From the NCBI RefSeq assembly GCF_031202265.1, contig NZ_CP100604.1:3082501-3146500 (forward strand): DNA of 64,000 nucleotides. Reading direction: 5' to 3'. The stretch comes from Bradyrhizobium sp. Ash2021 (GTDB lineage: Bacteria; Pseudomonadota; Alphaproteobacteria; Rhizobiales; Xanthobacteraceae). The notes beneath the pieces were generated by a model that worked only from the letters and a program-made list of their open reading frames with translations, searched no databases and was not told the DNA's origin. This document shows, piece after piece, positions 28,558 to 36,742 of this stretch (its first letter is position 1; each line of letters opens with the position of its first letter). The position numbers and the translations under genes were made by a program.

Positions 28558-29784
28558 ATGGCCCAGGCGCTGCAGCGCAAGCTGACCTCGATCGACGTCA
28601 GCGATCCCCATCTTTATCAGGACGACGTTTGGCGGCCACTGTTCGCGCAACTGCGCCGCGACGATTCCGTGCATTATTGCGAGGCTTCGCCGTTCGGCCC
28701 GTACTGGTCGGTGACCCGCTACGACGACATTTTTACGGTCGAGCTCGATCACGAAAACTATTCGTCGAGTTCGGAACTCGGCGGTATCCAGGTGGCCGAT
28801 CAGCCCAAGGGACAGGAGTTTGCGAATTTCATCCGGATGGACCCGCCCGGTCACACCGCGCACCGCCGTACCGTCGCTCCGATCGTGGCGCCGTCGAACC
28901 TCGTCAATCTCGAACCCTTGATCCGCCAGCGCACGTCGGATGTGCTCGACGCGCTGCCGCGCCACGAGACTTTCGACTGGGTTGCGCGGGTTTCGACCGA
29001 GCTGACCAACATGATGCTGGCGACGCTGTTCGATTTCCCTTGGGCAGACCGTTCGATGCTGACCTGGTGGTCCGATGTCGCCATCGCCAATGTCGACTCG
29101 CCCGATGCCGTCGTTCATTCGGCGGACGAGCGCGTCGCCGAACTGACCAAGATGGGCGAATATTTCCGCAAATTGTGGGATGCGCGTGCAGATGCTCCGC
29201 CGGCCTTCGACCTGATCTCGATGCTGGCGCATTCCGAGGCGACGCGAAACCTGCAGGCGCGCGAATTCATCGGGACGATCGCGCTGCTCATCGTCGGTGG
29301 CAACGACACCACGCGCAATTCCATGACCGGCGGGCTGATGGCGCTGGTCGAAAATCCCGCGCAGTTCGAATTGTTGCGCTCGAAGCGCGAGCTGATCCCG
29401 AGCCTTGTCGCCGAGACCATCCGCTATCACACGCCGGTGCTGCATATGCGCCGCACCGCGCGCCACGACCTCGAACTCGCCGGCCGCAGGATTGCAAAGG
29501 GCGACAAGGTCGTGATGTGGTACATCTCGGGCAATCGCGACGAGGACAAGATCGAGCGCGCCGACCAATTCATTATCGATCGCGTCAAGCCGCGGCAGCA
29601 TCTTTCGTTCGGCGCCGGCATTCACCGCTGTGTCGGCGACCGCCTCGCCGAACAGCAATTACGGATATTGTGGGAGGAAATTTTGCAACGGGATCTTCAT
29701 TTCGAAATCATGGGTCCGCCGCAGCGGCTCTATTCGAATTTCATTCGCGGCATTCGTTCGCTGCCGGTAAGGATTGTGAATTAG
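28558..29784 (+). CDS. Cytochrome P450, CYP153-like
   Basis: A 408-residue soluble P450. The heme-thiolate motif FGAGIHRCVG is near residue 357. The I-helix oxygen-activation motif GGNDTT is near 246 (Gly-Gly-Asn-Asp instead of the common AGxDT), and the K-helix ExxR is ETIRYH. The segments VHYCEASPFGPYWSVTRYDD and LATLFDFPWADR closely resemble the CYP153 terminal alkane/alicyclic hydroxylases as I recall them. Such enzymes need a ferredoxin and ferredoxin reductase, neither of which is adjacent. The following GMC dehydrogenase would oxidise the alcohol product. Confidence 0.9.
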   Translation: MAQALQRKLTSIDVSDPHLYQDDVWRPLFAQLRRDDSVHYCEASPFGPYWSVTRYDDIFTVELDHENYSSSSELGGIQVADQPKGQEFANFIRMDPPGHTAHRRTVAPIVAPSNLVNLEPLIRQRTSDVLDALPRHETFDWVARVSTELTNMMLATLFDFPWADRSMLTWWSDVAIANVDSPDAVVHSADERVAELTKMGEYFRKLWDARADAPPAFDLISMLAHSEATRNLQAREFIGTIALLIVGGNDTTRNSMTGGLMALVENPAQFELLRSKRELIPSLVAETIRYHTPVLHMRRTARHDLELAGRRIAKGDKVVMWYISGNRDEDKIERADQFIIDRVKPRQHLSFGAGIHRCVGDRLAEQQLRILWEEILQRDLHFEIMGPPQRLYSNFIRGIRSLPVRIVN

Positions 29785-29786
29785 TC

Positions 29787-29871
29787 CGTCATTGCGAGGA
29801 GCGAAGCGACGAAGCAATCCATCTTGCCGCGCGAAGAAAGAATGGATTGCTTCGCTTCGCTCGCAATGACG
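29787..29871. repeat. Family B intergenic inverted repeat, copy B4
   Basis: CGTCATTGCGAGGAGCGAAG with GAAGCAATCCATC pairs with GAATGGATTGCTTCG and CTTCGCTCGCAATGACG. The element lies between the P450 and GMC genes, which run in the same direction, and would be carried in any joint transcript. Confidence 0.85.
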
Positions 29872-29896
29872 CCAGAGAGACCTTCAAGGAACCACA

Positions 29897-31495
29897 ATGA
29901 ACGATCCCGTTGACGTCCTGATCATCGGCGCCGGCGCGTCCGGCGCGGCGGTGGCCTGGAGCCTTGCCGACACCAGGATGCACATCCTCTGTCTCGACCA
30001 GGGCGGCTGGATGAATCCCGCACAATATCCGAGCACGGGCCGTGACTGGGAAGCGCGCTTCTATGGCGACTATTCGACCAGTCCCAATATCCGTGCCCGG
30101 CCGGAAGACTATCCGATCAACGACGACAACTCGCCGATCAAGGTGGTGAATTTCAATGGCGTCGGCGGCTCGACGGTGATGTACACCGCGCACTGGCCGC
30201 GCCTGCATCCGTCCGACTTCAAAGTGAAGACGCTCGACGGCGTTGCCGACGACTGGCCGATCGATTACGACGCGCTTTCGCCGTTCTTCGCCGAGAACGA
30301 CCGCATGATGGGCGTCTCGGGACTGTCAGGCGATCCGCTTTCGCCGCTGACGGAGCCGCCGATGCCGCCGCAGCCGCTCGGCCGCTCCGGCGCGATCTTC
30401 GGCAAGGCAATGAACAAGCTTGGGTGGCACTGGTGGCCGTCGGATACGACGGTTGCGACCACGGACTATGAGGGGCGCGCGCGCTGCATCAATCTCGGCC
30501 ATTGCACGCCGGCCTGCGCACAGGGCGCCAAGGCGTCAACCGATATCACCTATTGGCCGCATGCGCTGCGCGCCGGGGTCGAACTGCGCACGCATTGCCG
30601 GGTGCGCGAGATCACCACCAACGAGCACGGCATGGCATCCGGTGTCGTTTATTACGACAAGGACGGCGTCGAACAGTTTCAGGCGGCCGAAGTCGTCATC
30701 ATCGCCTGCAACGGCGTCGGCACGCCGCGGCTGCTGTTGAATTCGGCCTCCGGCCGTTTCCCGAATGGCCTCGCCAACTCCAGCGGGTTGGTCGGCAAGA
30801 ACCTGATGTTCCACCCCTACGGGCAGGTTTACGGATATGTCGAAGAACCGACCGACAGCAACCGGGCGCCGCCGACCTGCCTGTGGAGCAAGGAATTTTA
30901 CGACACCGATCTGTCGCGCGGCTTTGTGCGCGGCTACGCGATCCAGTTCGGCCGTGGGGTCGGGCCGGTGTTCGAAGCCGTGATGAGCGAGGGCAAGGGT
31001 ATCCTGCCTTGGGGCGCCGATCATCACCGTGTGTTCCGCAAGCTCAACGGCCACAGGCTCGCCATCTCCGCGATCTGCGAGGATCTGCCGGAGGAACACA
31101 ACCGCGTCACGCTGGATCCCGTGCTGAAAGACAGCCACGGCATTCCGGCGCCGCGCGTCGACTATACCATCGGCGCCAACAGCGCGAAGATGCTTGAGCA
31201 CGGGCTGGCGCGCGGCCGTGAAATCCTCGAAGCCGCCGGCGCCACCGATCTCTGCATCAACAGTCCGATCCCCTATGGCGGCTGGCATCTGCTCGGCACC
31301 GCGCGGATGGGCACCGACCCGGCACGCTCGGTCGTCAACGAATGGGGCCGGTCGCACGACGTGAAGAATCTCTTCATCGTCGACGGCAGCGTGTTCGTGA
31401 CGTCGGGCGGCGTCAATCCGACCTCCACCATCCAGGCAATCGCGCTCTACATCGCCGACCAGATGAAGCAGCGCCTCGCCAATTTGTTCGATTGA
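29897..31495 (+). CDS. GMC family oxidoreductase (FAD-dependent alcohol dehydrogenase)
   Basis: A 532-residue flavoprotein with the N-terminal dinucleotide motif IIGAGASGAAVAWSLAD (residues 6-22). It has a central substrate domain and the GMC C-terminal signature HLLGTARMG near 462, followed by VDGSVFVTSGGVNPTSTIQA. Its size and lack of a secretion signal fit cytoplasmic or membrane-associated choline/alkanol dehydrogenase relatives. Position after a CYP153-like P450 suggests oxidation of the hydroxylated product. The next gene, 7 nt downstream, encodes a small protein of the type that accompanies some GMC dehydrogenases. Confidence 0.92.
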   Translation: MNDPVDVLIIGAGASGAAVAWSLADTRMHILCLDQGGWMNPAQYPSTGRDWEARFYGDYSTSPNIRARPEDYPINDDNSPIKVVNFNGVGGSTVMYTAHWPRLHPSDFKVKTLDGVADDWPIDYDALSPFFAENDRMMGVSGLSGDPLSPLTEPPMPPQPLGRSGAIFGKAMNKLGWHWWPSDTTVATTDYEGRARCINLGHCTPACAQGAKASTDITYWPHALRAGVELRTHCRVREITTNEHGMASGVVYYDKDGVEQFQAAEVVIIACNGVGTPRLLLNSASGRFPNGLANSSGLVGKNLMFHPYGQVYGYVEEPTDSNRAPPTCLWSKEFYDTDLSRGFVRGYAIQFGRGVGPVFEAVMSEGKGILPWGADHHRVFRKLNGHRLAISAICEDLPEEHNRVTLDPVLKDSHGIPAPRVDYTIGANSAKMLEHGLARGREILEAAGATDLCINSPIPYGGWHLLGTARMGTDPARSVVNEWGRSHDVKNLFIVDGSVFVTSGGVNPTSTIQAIALYIADQMKQRLANLFD

Positions 31496-31502
31496 GGAAG
31501 TG

Positions 31503-31952
31503 ATGTCCGCCGAAAATATCCTGACTTCAGCGCAACGCGACGACCTGCGCAGCATCGCCGCGATGATTATACCGGCAAGTGACGAGTACAAGGTACCCGG
31601 CGCCGACGATGCGGCTGTCCAGGCCGACATCCTTGCAACGCTCGGCCGCGATACCGATATGGTACGTCAGGCACTCGATCACCTCGCGCGCCTCGCCGGC
31701 AAGCCTCTCGCCGACCTCGATCCGGCACGGCGCGATGCGGTGGCCAGGGAATTCCGGAGCACGGGCGGACCCGCTGCGGCGATGCTCGTTCGCGTCGTGC
31801 TGCAATGCTACTACCGCGACGACCGCGTGCTGCGTTCGCTGGGGCTGGAACTGCGCGCGCCCTTTCCGTTAGGATACACGCTGGAGCAGGGCGACTGGTC
31901 GCTGCTCGATCCCGTGAAGGCGAGGCCTCCAACGTTGCGGCGGGCGCAATAG
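31503..31952 (+). CDS. Small partner protein of GMC dehydrogenase (gluconate 2-dehydrogenase subunit 3-like)
   Basis: 149 residues, ATG 7 nt after the GMC stop with AGGAAG upstream. The opening LTSAQRDDLRSIAAMIIPAS followed by KVPGADDAAV matches the general pattern of gluconate 2-dehydrogenase subunit 3 proteins (an alpha-helical chaperone or linker for GMC dehydrogenases). However, no Tat signal is present here. I infer a stabilising partner of the upstream flavoprotein from this pattern and the tight gene spacing. The assignment is tentative. Confidence 0.75.
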   Translation: MSAENILTSAQRDDLRSIAAMIIPASDEYKVPGADDAAVQADILATLGRDTDMVRQALDHLARLAGKPLADLDPARRDAVAREFRSTGGPAAAMLVRVVLQCYYRDDRVLRSLGLELRAPFPLGYTLEQGDWSLLDPVKARPPTLRRAQ

Positions 31953-32037
31953 GTGGCGGGGCTGCCCTGCGCCCGTGCGCTGGCTCTTGCGAGAGCGAAA
32001 TCCGGCCACCATCTGATGAGGTCGAAGGAATTTCGCT

Positions 32038-33063
32038 ATGCTGGATCTTACCTCTGATATTCCCGGCGACGGACTGTCGCCGGGAGCGACCGAAAAAACG
32101 CCCGCCAACGATCAAGCGCTGCTCGACGCCTATTCCAATGCCGTGATCGGCGTGACCGAACGCGTCGGGCCCGCGGTGGTCCGGGTCGAAACCGGACCGA
32201 AAGTCCGCAACGCGCGCGAGCGGGGCGGGCTTGGTTCCGGCATCGTGATCTCGCCGGATGGCCTCGTGCTGACCAACAGTCACGTGGTCGGATCGTCGAA
32301 GGAGATCAGGCTTCGGGATACCGAAGGCTTTGTGACCGACGCCCATGTGCTGGGTGTCGATCCCGACACCGACCTCGCGCTGCTGCGGGCCGACGGTGCG
32401 CGCGATTTGGCCTATGCCTCGCTCGGTAACTCAAAAAGCCTGCGCCGCGGCCAATTGGTGGTCGCGATCGGCAACCCGCTCGGCTTTGAATCGACCGTCA
32501 CCGCGGGCGTGGTGTCGGCGCTCGGCCGCTCGATCCGCTCGGTCAGCGGCCGGACCATCGAGGACGTGATCCAGACCGATGCCGCGCTCAATCCCGGCAA
32601 TTCCGGCGGGCCGCTGGTGTCCTCCTCGGCCGAGGTGATCGGCATCAACACCGCCATCATCAGCGGTGCGCAGGGCATCTGCTTTGCGGTGGCGAGCAAC
32701 ACCGCGCAGTTCGTGCTGTCGGAGATCATCCGCCACGGCTATGTCCGCCGCGCCTATATCGGCGTGGCCGGCCAGACCGCGCCGATCCCGCGGCGGCATG
32801 CGGTCGTCGCCGGCGTCGACAACAAGATGGGCGCGCTCCTGGCGCAGGTCGAGCCGGACAGTCCGGCCGCGAAGGCGGGATTGTTGCCGGGCGATGTCGT
32901 GATCAAGCTCGACGGCGTCGATGTCAACGGCGTCGACGATCTGATCCGCGCGCTGGACCGCGACCGGATCGACCGGAGCCTTGCGATGGACGTGCTGCGG
33001 ATGGGTCGCCTGCGGGCGCTCGATATCCACCCGATCGAGCGCAAGCCTGTGGCAAGGCAGTAG
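32038..33063 (+). CDS. HtrA/DegP-type serine protease without signal peptide
   Basis: A 341-residue S1C protease. The triad is His in LTNSHVV (about 82), Asp in DTDLALLR (about 113) and Ser in NPGNSGGPLV (about 190). One C-terminal PDZ domain carries the substrate-groove region YIGVAGQT and the PAAKAGLLPGDVVIKLDG segment. Most DegP/DegQ proteins are periplasmic with a Sec leader. This one begins with a polar acidic segment and no hydrophobic stretch, so it is predicted to be cytoplasmic. AAGGA precedes the ATG. It stands alone and converges on the alpha/beta hydrolase gene across a hairpin repeat. Confidence 0.92.
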   Translation: MLDLTSDIPGDGLSPGATEKTPANDQALLDAYSNAVIGVTERVGPAVVRVETGPKVRNARERGGLGSGIVISPDGLVLTNSHVVGSSKEIRLRDTEGFVTDAHVLGVDPDTDLALLRADGARDLAYASLGNSKSLRRGQLVVAIGNPLGFESTVTAGVVSALGRSIRSVSGRTIEDVIQTDAALNPGNSGGPLVSSSAEVIGINTAIISGAQGICFAVASNTAQFVLSEIIRHGYVRRAYIGVAGQTAPIPRRHAVVAGVDNKMGALLAQVEPDSPAAKAGLLPGDVVIKLDGVDVNGVDDLIRALDRDRIDRSLAMDVLRMGRLRALDIHPIERKPVARQ

Positions 33064-33083
33064 GCAGTTCGCGCGCTGTTTTT

Positions 33084-33228
33084 CCCCCTCTCCCCTTGTG
33101 GGAGAGGGTGGCTTCGCGAAGCGAAGACGGGTGAGGGGTATCTCTCCGCGAACACTGAATGCGCGGTGAGATACCCCTCATCCGGCGCTGCGCGCCACCT
33201 TCTCCCACAAGGGGAGAAGGAAAGAGAG
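33084..33228. repeat. Family A intergenic hairpin repeat, copy A3
   Basis: Outer arms CCCTCTCCCCTTGTGGGAG and CTCCCACAAGGGGAGAAGG pair almost perfectly. Inner GGGTGAGGGGTATCTC pairs with GAGATACCCCTCATCC. The element separates the convergent HtrA-type and alpha/beta hydrolase genes and could terminate both transcripts. Confidence 0.82.
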
Positions 33229-33246
33229 GGCCGTGGACTGACTACA

Positions 33247-34029
33247 TTACTGCTGCAGCGCCGCCAGCAACTCGTCGGGCGCTTCCACCATCATCATGTG
33301 CCCCGCGCCGGACAGCACCACGGTGCGGGCGTTCGGCGTCGCGGCGGCCAGCGTCTTGCCGGCCTTCGCAGGCGTCATCATGTCGCGCTCGCCGAGGATG
33401 AAGGTGGCGGGCACCTTGACCTGCGCCGCCGCAGCGAGTGCGCCCTGATAGGCGTTACAGGCATTGAGATCACTATACAGCACGCCCGGGCGGGTCTGCT
33501 GCAGCACGCGTTGTGCGCCCTGGTGCATCCAGAGTCCCGGCGCGAGGCTGCCGCCGAGTTCCGCCTTGAAGCCGAGGCCCCAGATCGAGACCATGTCGAT
33601 CGCGTCGGGATCGTTGGCCTCGGCGGCCTTCAGCAGGTCGGGACCGACCGTCATCGTCGCGGCGGTTCCGATCAGGCTCAGGCCCGCGACCTTTTCCGGA
33701 TGCCGCGCGGATGTTTCGAGTGCAATCAGCGAGCCCATGGAGTGCCCGACCAGCTTTGCCTTGGGCGCACCGGCGGCATCGAGCAGCGCCGCGGTCCAGT
33801 CGGCCATGCCGGCGATGGTCGGCAAGGCATTGCCCAACGAACGGCCATGGCCCGGCAAATCCGGCGCCAATACGCAATAGCCGTGATGGGCGAACCAGCG
33901 GCTGTGCAGCGCCCAGGTCGAATGATCAAAACCCGCGCCGTGCAGCATCGCGACCGCGGGCAACGAGGGATCGAACGGCCGGCCACCGGTGGCGACGAAT
34001 GTATCGAACCCATTGACGGACAGTTGCAT
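33247..34029 (-). CDS. Alpha/beta hydrolase
   Basis: A 260-residue single-domain hydrolase with the nucleophile elbow GHSMGS near residue 92, an oxyanion-hole region MLHGAGFDHSTW near 28, and the terminal catalytic-His segment LSGAGHMMMVEAP near 240. It resembles small esterases, lactonases or carbon-carbon hydrolases, with no signal peptide. It starts 3 nt beyond the metY stop on the same strand, so the two are probably cotranscribed. The substrate is not evident. Confidence 0.9.
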   Translation of the reverse strand: MQLSVNGFDTFVATGGRPFDPSLPAVAMLHGAGFDHSTWALHSRWFAHHGYCVLAPDLPGHGRSLGNALPTIAGMADWTAALLDAAGAPKAKLVGHSMGSLIALETSARHPEKVAGLSLIGTAATMTVGPDLLKAAEANDPDAIDMVSIWGLGFKAELGGSLAPGLWMHQGAQRVLQQTRPGVLYSDLNACNAYQGALAAAAQVKVPATFILGERDMMTPAKAGKTLAAATPNARTVVLSGAGHMMMVEAPDELLAALQQ

Positions 34030-34032
34030 GAC

Positions 34033-35328
34033 TTAAACCCTCTGCGACGCGCGAAGCGCCTGGCCGAGATCGTCGATGATGTCAGATGCGGCTTCGATGC
34101 CGACCGACAGCCGCACCAGTTCCTCGCCGATGCCCGCGGCCTGAAGCTGGGCGGCGTCCATCTGCTGATGCGTGGTGCTGGCCGGATGAATCACCAGCGT
34201 CTTGGCGTCGCCGACATTGGCGAGATGGCTGACCATGCGGAGCGTCTCGATGAACTTTTTGCCCGCAGGCCGGCCACCCTTGATACCGAAGCTGACGATC
34301 GATCCGGCGCCGCGCGGCAACAGTTTCTTGGCGAGTTCGAAGTCCGGATGATCTTTCAGCGCGGGATGCAGCACCCAGTCGACGGCCTTGTTGCTCTTGA
34401 GGAATTCGAGCACCGCCAGCGTGTTGGTCATATGTCGTTCCATGCGCACGCCCAAGGTTTCCACGCCCTGCAGCAGCTGGAACGCATTGGTCGGCGACAG
34501 GCAGGCGCCGAAGTCGCGCAGGCCCTCGGTGCGGGCGCGCATGATGAAGGCGGCCTGGCCGAATTGCTCGTCGAAGACGATGCCGTGATAACCGGCATAG
34601 GGCTCGGTCAGCACGGGAAATTTGCCGGAGGCGTGCCAGTCGAACCGGCCGCCATCGACAATGACGCCGCCGATTGCGATGCCGTGGCCGCCGATCCATT
34701 TGGTCGCGGAGTTCATCACGATGTCGGCGCCGAGCTCGATCGGGCGGCTGAGAAACGGCGTCGCAAAGGTGTTGTCGATCAACAGCGGAATCTTTGCGTC
34801 ATGCGCGATTTGAGCGACCGCCGGAATGTCCAGAACCTCGAGGCCGGGATTGCCGATGGTCTCGCCGATCACCATCCGCGTATTCGGCTTGATCGCCGCG
34901 CGGAATTCATCCAGCGCGCGGGGCTTCACAAACGTGGTCGTGATGCCGAAGCGCGGCAGCGTGTGCGCGAGCAAGTTGATGGTGCCGCCATAGAGCGAGG
35001 AGGAAGCGACGATATGATCGCCGTTACTGAGCAGGGTCGCGATCGCGAGATGCATCGCGGCCATGCCGCTCGCGGTGCAGATCGCGCCGACACCGGCTTC
35101 CAGCGCCGCCAGCCGCTCTTCGAGCACCGCGGTCGTGGGATTGGAAATCCGGGTGTAGATATGCCCGGCCCGTTCCAGGTTGAACAACGCGGCGGCGTGA
35201 TCGGAATCCTGAAAGACGTAGGACGTGGTCTGATAGATCGGCACCGCGCGCGCACCGGTGACGGGATCGGGACGCTGGCCCGCATGCAGGCTCAGGGTTT
35301 CGAAGGCAGGCGGCTTGGGTGCGGGCAT
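34033..35328 (-). CDS. metY: O-acetylhomoserine aminocarboxypropyltransferase (MetY-type sulfhydrylase)
   Basis: A 431-residue Cys/Met-metabolism PLP enzyme. [20 protein letters not shown] and [19 protein letters not shown] are signature N-terminal segments of the MetY/CysD clade. The Schiff-base lysine is in [11 protein letters not shown] near residue 210. It makes homocysteine from O-acetylhomoserine and sulfide, and can also use methanethiol to make methionine. The length of about 430 aa fits MetY better than MetZ or MetB (about 390). It sits between pncB and an alpha/beta hydrolase on the minus strand. A methanethiol oxidase is encoded 15 kb away, but no direct link is visible. Confidence 0.93.
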   Translation of the reverse strand: MPAPKPPAFETLSLHAGQRPDPVTGARAVPIYQTTSYVFQDSDHAAALFNLERAGHIYTRISNPTTAVLEERLAALEAGVGAICTASGMAAMHLAIATLLSNGDHIVASSSLYGGTINLLAHTLPRFGITTTFVKPRALDEFRAAIKPNTRMVIGETIGNPGLEVLDIPAVAQIAHDAKIPLLIDNTFATPFLSRPIELGADIVMNSATKWIGGHGIAIGGVIVDGGRFDWHASGKFPVLTEPYAGYHGIVFDEQFGQAAFIMRARTEGLRDFGACLSPTNAFQLLQGVETLGVRMERHMTNTLAVLEFLKSNKAVDWVLHPALKDHPDFELAKKLLPRGAGSIVSFGIKGGRPAGKKFIETLRMVSHLANVGDAKTLVIHPASTTHQQMDAAQLQAAGIGEELVRLSVGIEAASDIIDDLGQALRASQRV

Positions 35329-35376
35329 GCGGGGCTCGTCTTATCGATGGGGGGCCTGGGAGGAAGGCGCGTTGGT

Positions 35377-36681
35377 TCAGACGTGCACGGCGGCGCGGAC
35401 GCGGCCGACATTGCCGAACACGCGCAAATAGCGATCGACCTCGGATGCGGTGCCGGTGGCTTTTTCCGGATTGTCGGACAATTTGACGGCGGGCCGCCCG
35501 TCGACCGATGTCACCTTGCAGACGATCGAAATCGGGTCGAGCAGGGCCGATCCGTCCGGTGCGCAGCCGACGAAATCATTGGTGAGGTTGGTGCCCCAGC
35601 CGAAGCTGACGCGGACGCGGCCGGCGAAATGGCGATGGGTCTCCTCGATCGAGCCGACATCCATGCCGTCGGAGAAAACCAGAAGCTTCTCCTTGGGATC
35701 GCGGCCCTTCTGCTTCCACCATTTGATGATGTCTTCACCGGCCGTGATCGGCGGCGCGCTGTCGGGGCGAAAGCCGGTCCAGTCCGCGACCCAATCGGGC
35801 GCGTCGCGCAAAAACGGTTTGGTGCCGAAGGCGTCGGGCAGCGCGATCAGCAAATTGCCGCCATAGGTATGGCGCCATTGGTCGAGGATGCGATAGGGCG
35901 CCCAGCGCAGTTCGGTATCGTCGTCCGCCAGGGCGGCCGCAACCATCGGCAGTTCATGCGCGTTGGTTCCGATCGCTTCGAGATCGTTGTCCATCGCGAG
36001 CAGCACGTTGGAAGTGCCGGTGAAGGACGACCCCAAACCTTCCTTGACCGCCTCGACGCACCAGCGCTGCCACAGAAAACCATGGCGGCGGCGGGTGCCG
36101 AAATCGGAAAGCCGCAAGCCGTCGAGCTTGCGCAGCCGCTCGACCTTGGACCAGAGCTTTGCTTTGGCGCGGGCATAGAGCACGTCGAGGGCAAACCGCC
36201 CCTGTCCCTTCAATGCCTGACGCGAACGCAGTTCGTTCATGATCGCGAGCGCAGGGATCTCCCACATCGTGGTATGGGTCCACGGCCCGTGGAAGTGAAG
36301 TTCGTACTGACCGTCGACCTTGTTCAGCTCATATTCGGGCAGGCGGAAAGCGGCGAGCCAGTTGATGAAGTCAGGCGAGAACATCTGGGTCTTGCCGTAG
36401 AACGTGTTACCGGCGAGCCAGATCAGCTCCTTCTTGGTGAAACGGATGGAACGGGCGTGGTCGAGCTGGGCGCGAAGCTCGTCCTCGTCGATGATTTCGG
36501 CAAGCCGCACCTGCTTGCTGCGGTTGATCACCGAAAAGGTCACGCGCTGATCCGGGTAAAACTCCCGGATCATCTGCTGCATCAATAGCTTGTAAAAATC
36601 GGTATCGAGCAGGCTGCGCACGATCGGGTCGAGCCGCCAGCCATGGTTGTAAGTGCGGGATGCGATATCGGTCACTGCCAT
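35377..36681 (-). CDS. pncB: Nicotinate phosphoribosyltransferase
   Basis: A 434-residue PncB. It opens with the conserved [15 protein letters not shown] motif, and shows the active-site region [20 protein letters not shown] (the autophosphorylated His lies in HTTMWE). DGMDVGS and NDFVG segments follow toward the C-terminus. It converts nicotinate and PRPP to nicotinate mononucleotide in NAD salvage. It lies 61 bp downstream of nicB on the same strand, so salvage and catabolism of nicotinate may share a transcript, which is unusual and informative for assigning the neighbouring hydroxylase. Confidence 0.95.
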   Translation of the reverse strand: MAVTDIASRTYNHGWRLDPIVRSLLDTDFYKLLMQQMIREFYPDQRVTFSVINRSKQVRLAEIIDEDELRAQLDHARSIRFTKKELIWLAGNTFYGKTQMFSPDFINWLAAFRLPEYELNKVDGQYELHFHGPWTHTTMWEIPALAIMNELRSRQALKGQGRFALDVLYARAKAKLWSKVERLRKLDGLRLSDFGTRRRHGFLWQRWCVEAVKEGLGSSFTGTSNVLLAMDNDLEAIGTNAHELPMVAAALADDDTELRWAPYRILDQWRHTYGGNLLIALPDAFGTKPFLRDAPDWVADWTGFRPDSAPPITAGEDIIKWWKQKGRDPKEKLLVFSDGMDVGSIEETHRHFAGRVRVSFGWGTNLTNDFVGCAPDGSALLDPISIVCKVTSVDGRPAVKLSDNPEKATGTASEVDRYLRVFGNVGRVRAAVHV

Positions 36682-36742
36682 GGCGGAACTGTACCGTGCC
36701 GGAAGCCGCTCAACCAGTGGGTTTTGGCGGCGGCATGGCAGC

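Noticed and set aside
28458..29900. 480-codon plus-strand frame overlapping the P450
   Set aside because: Different frame of the same strand as the P450. The P450 frame has the heme, I-helix and ExxR motifs; this one is Arg-rich noise.
33166..36588. 1140-codon open frame on the plus strand
   Set aside because: It lies antisense to the alpha/beta hydrolase, metY and pncB, all of which have full family motifs. The antisense product is Arg/His/Gly-rich and matches nothing; GC-rich codon bias keeps the opposite strand open.
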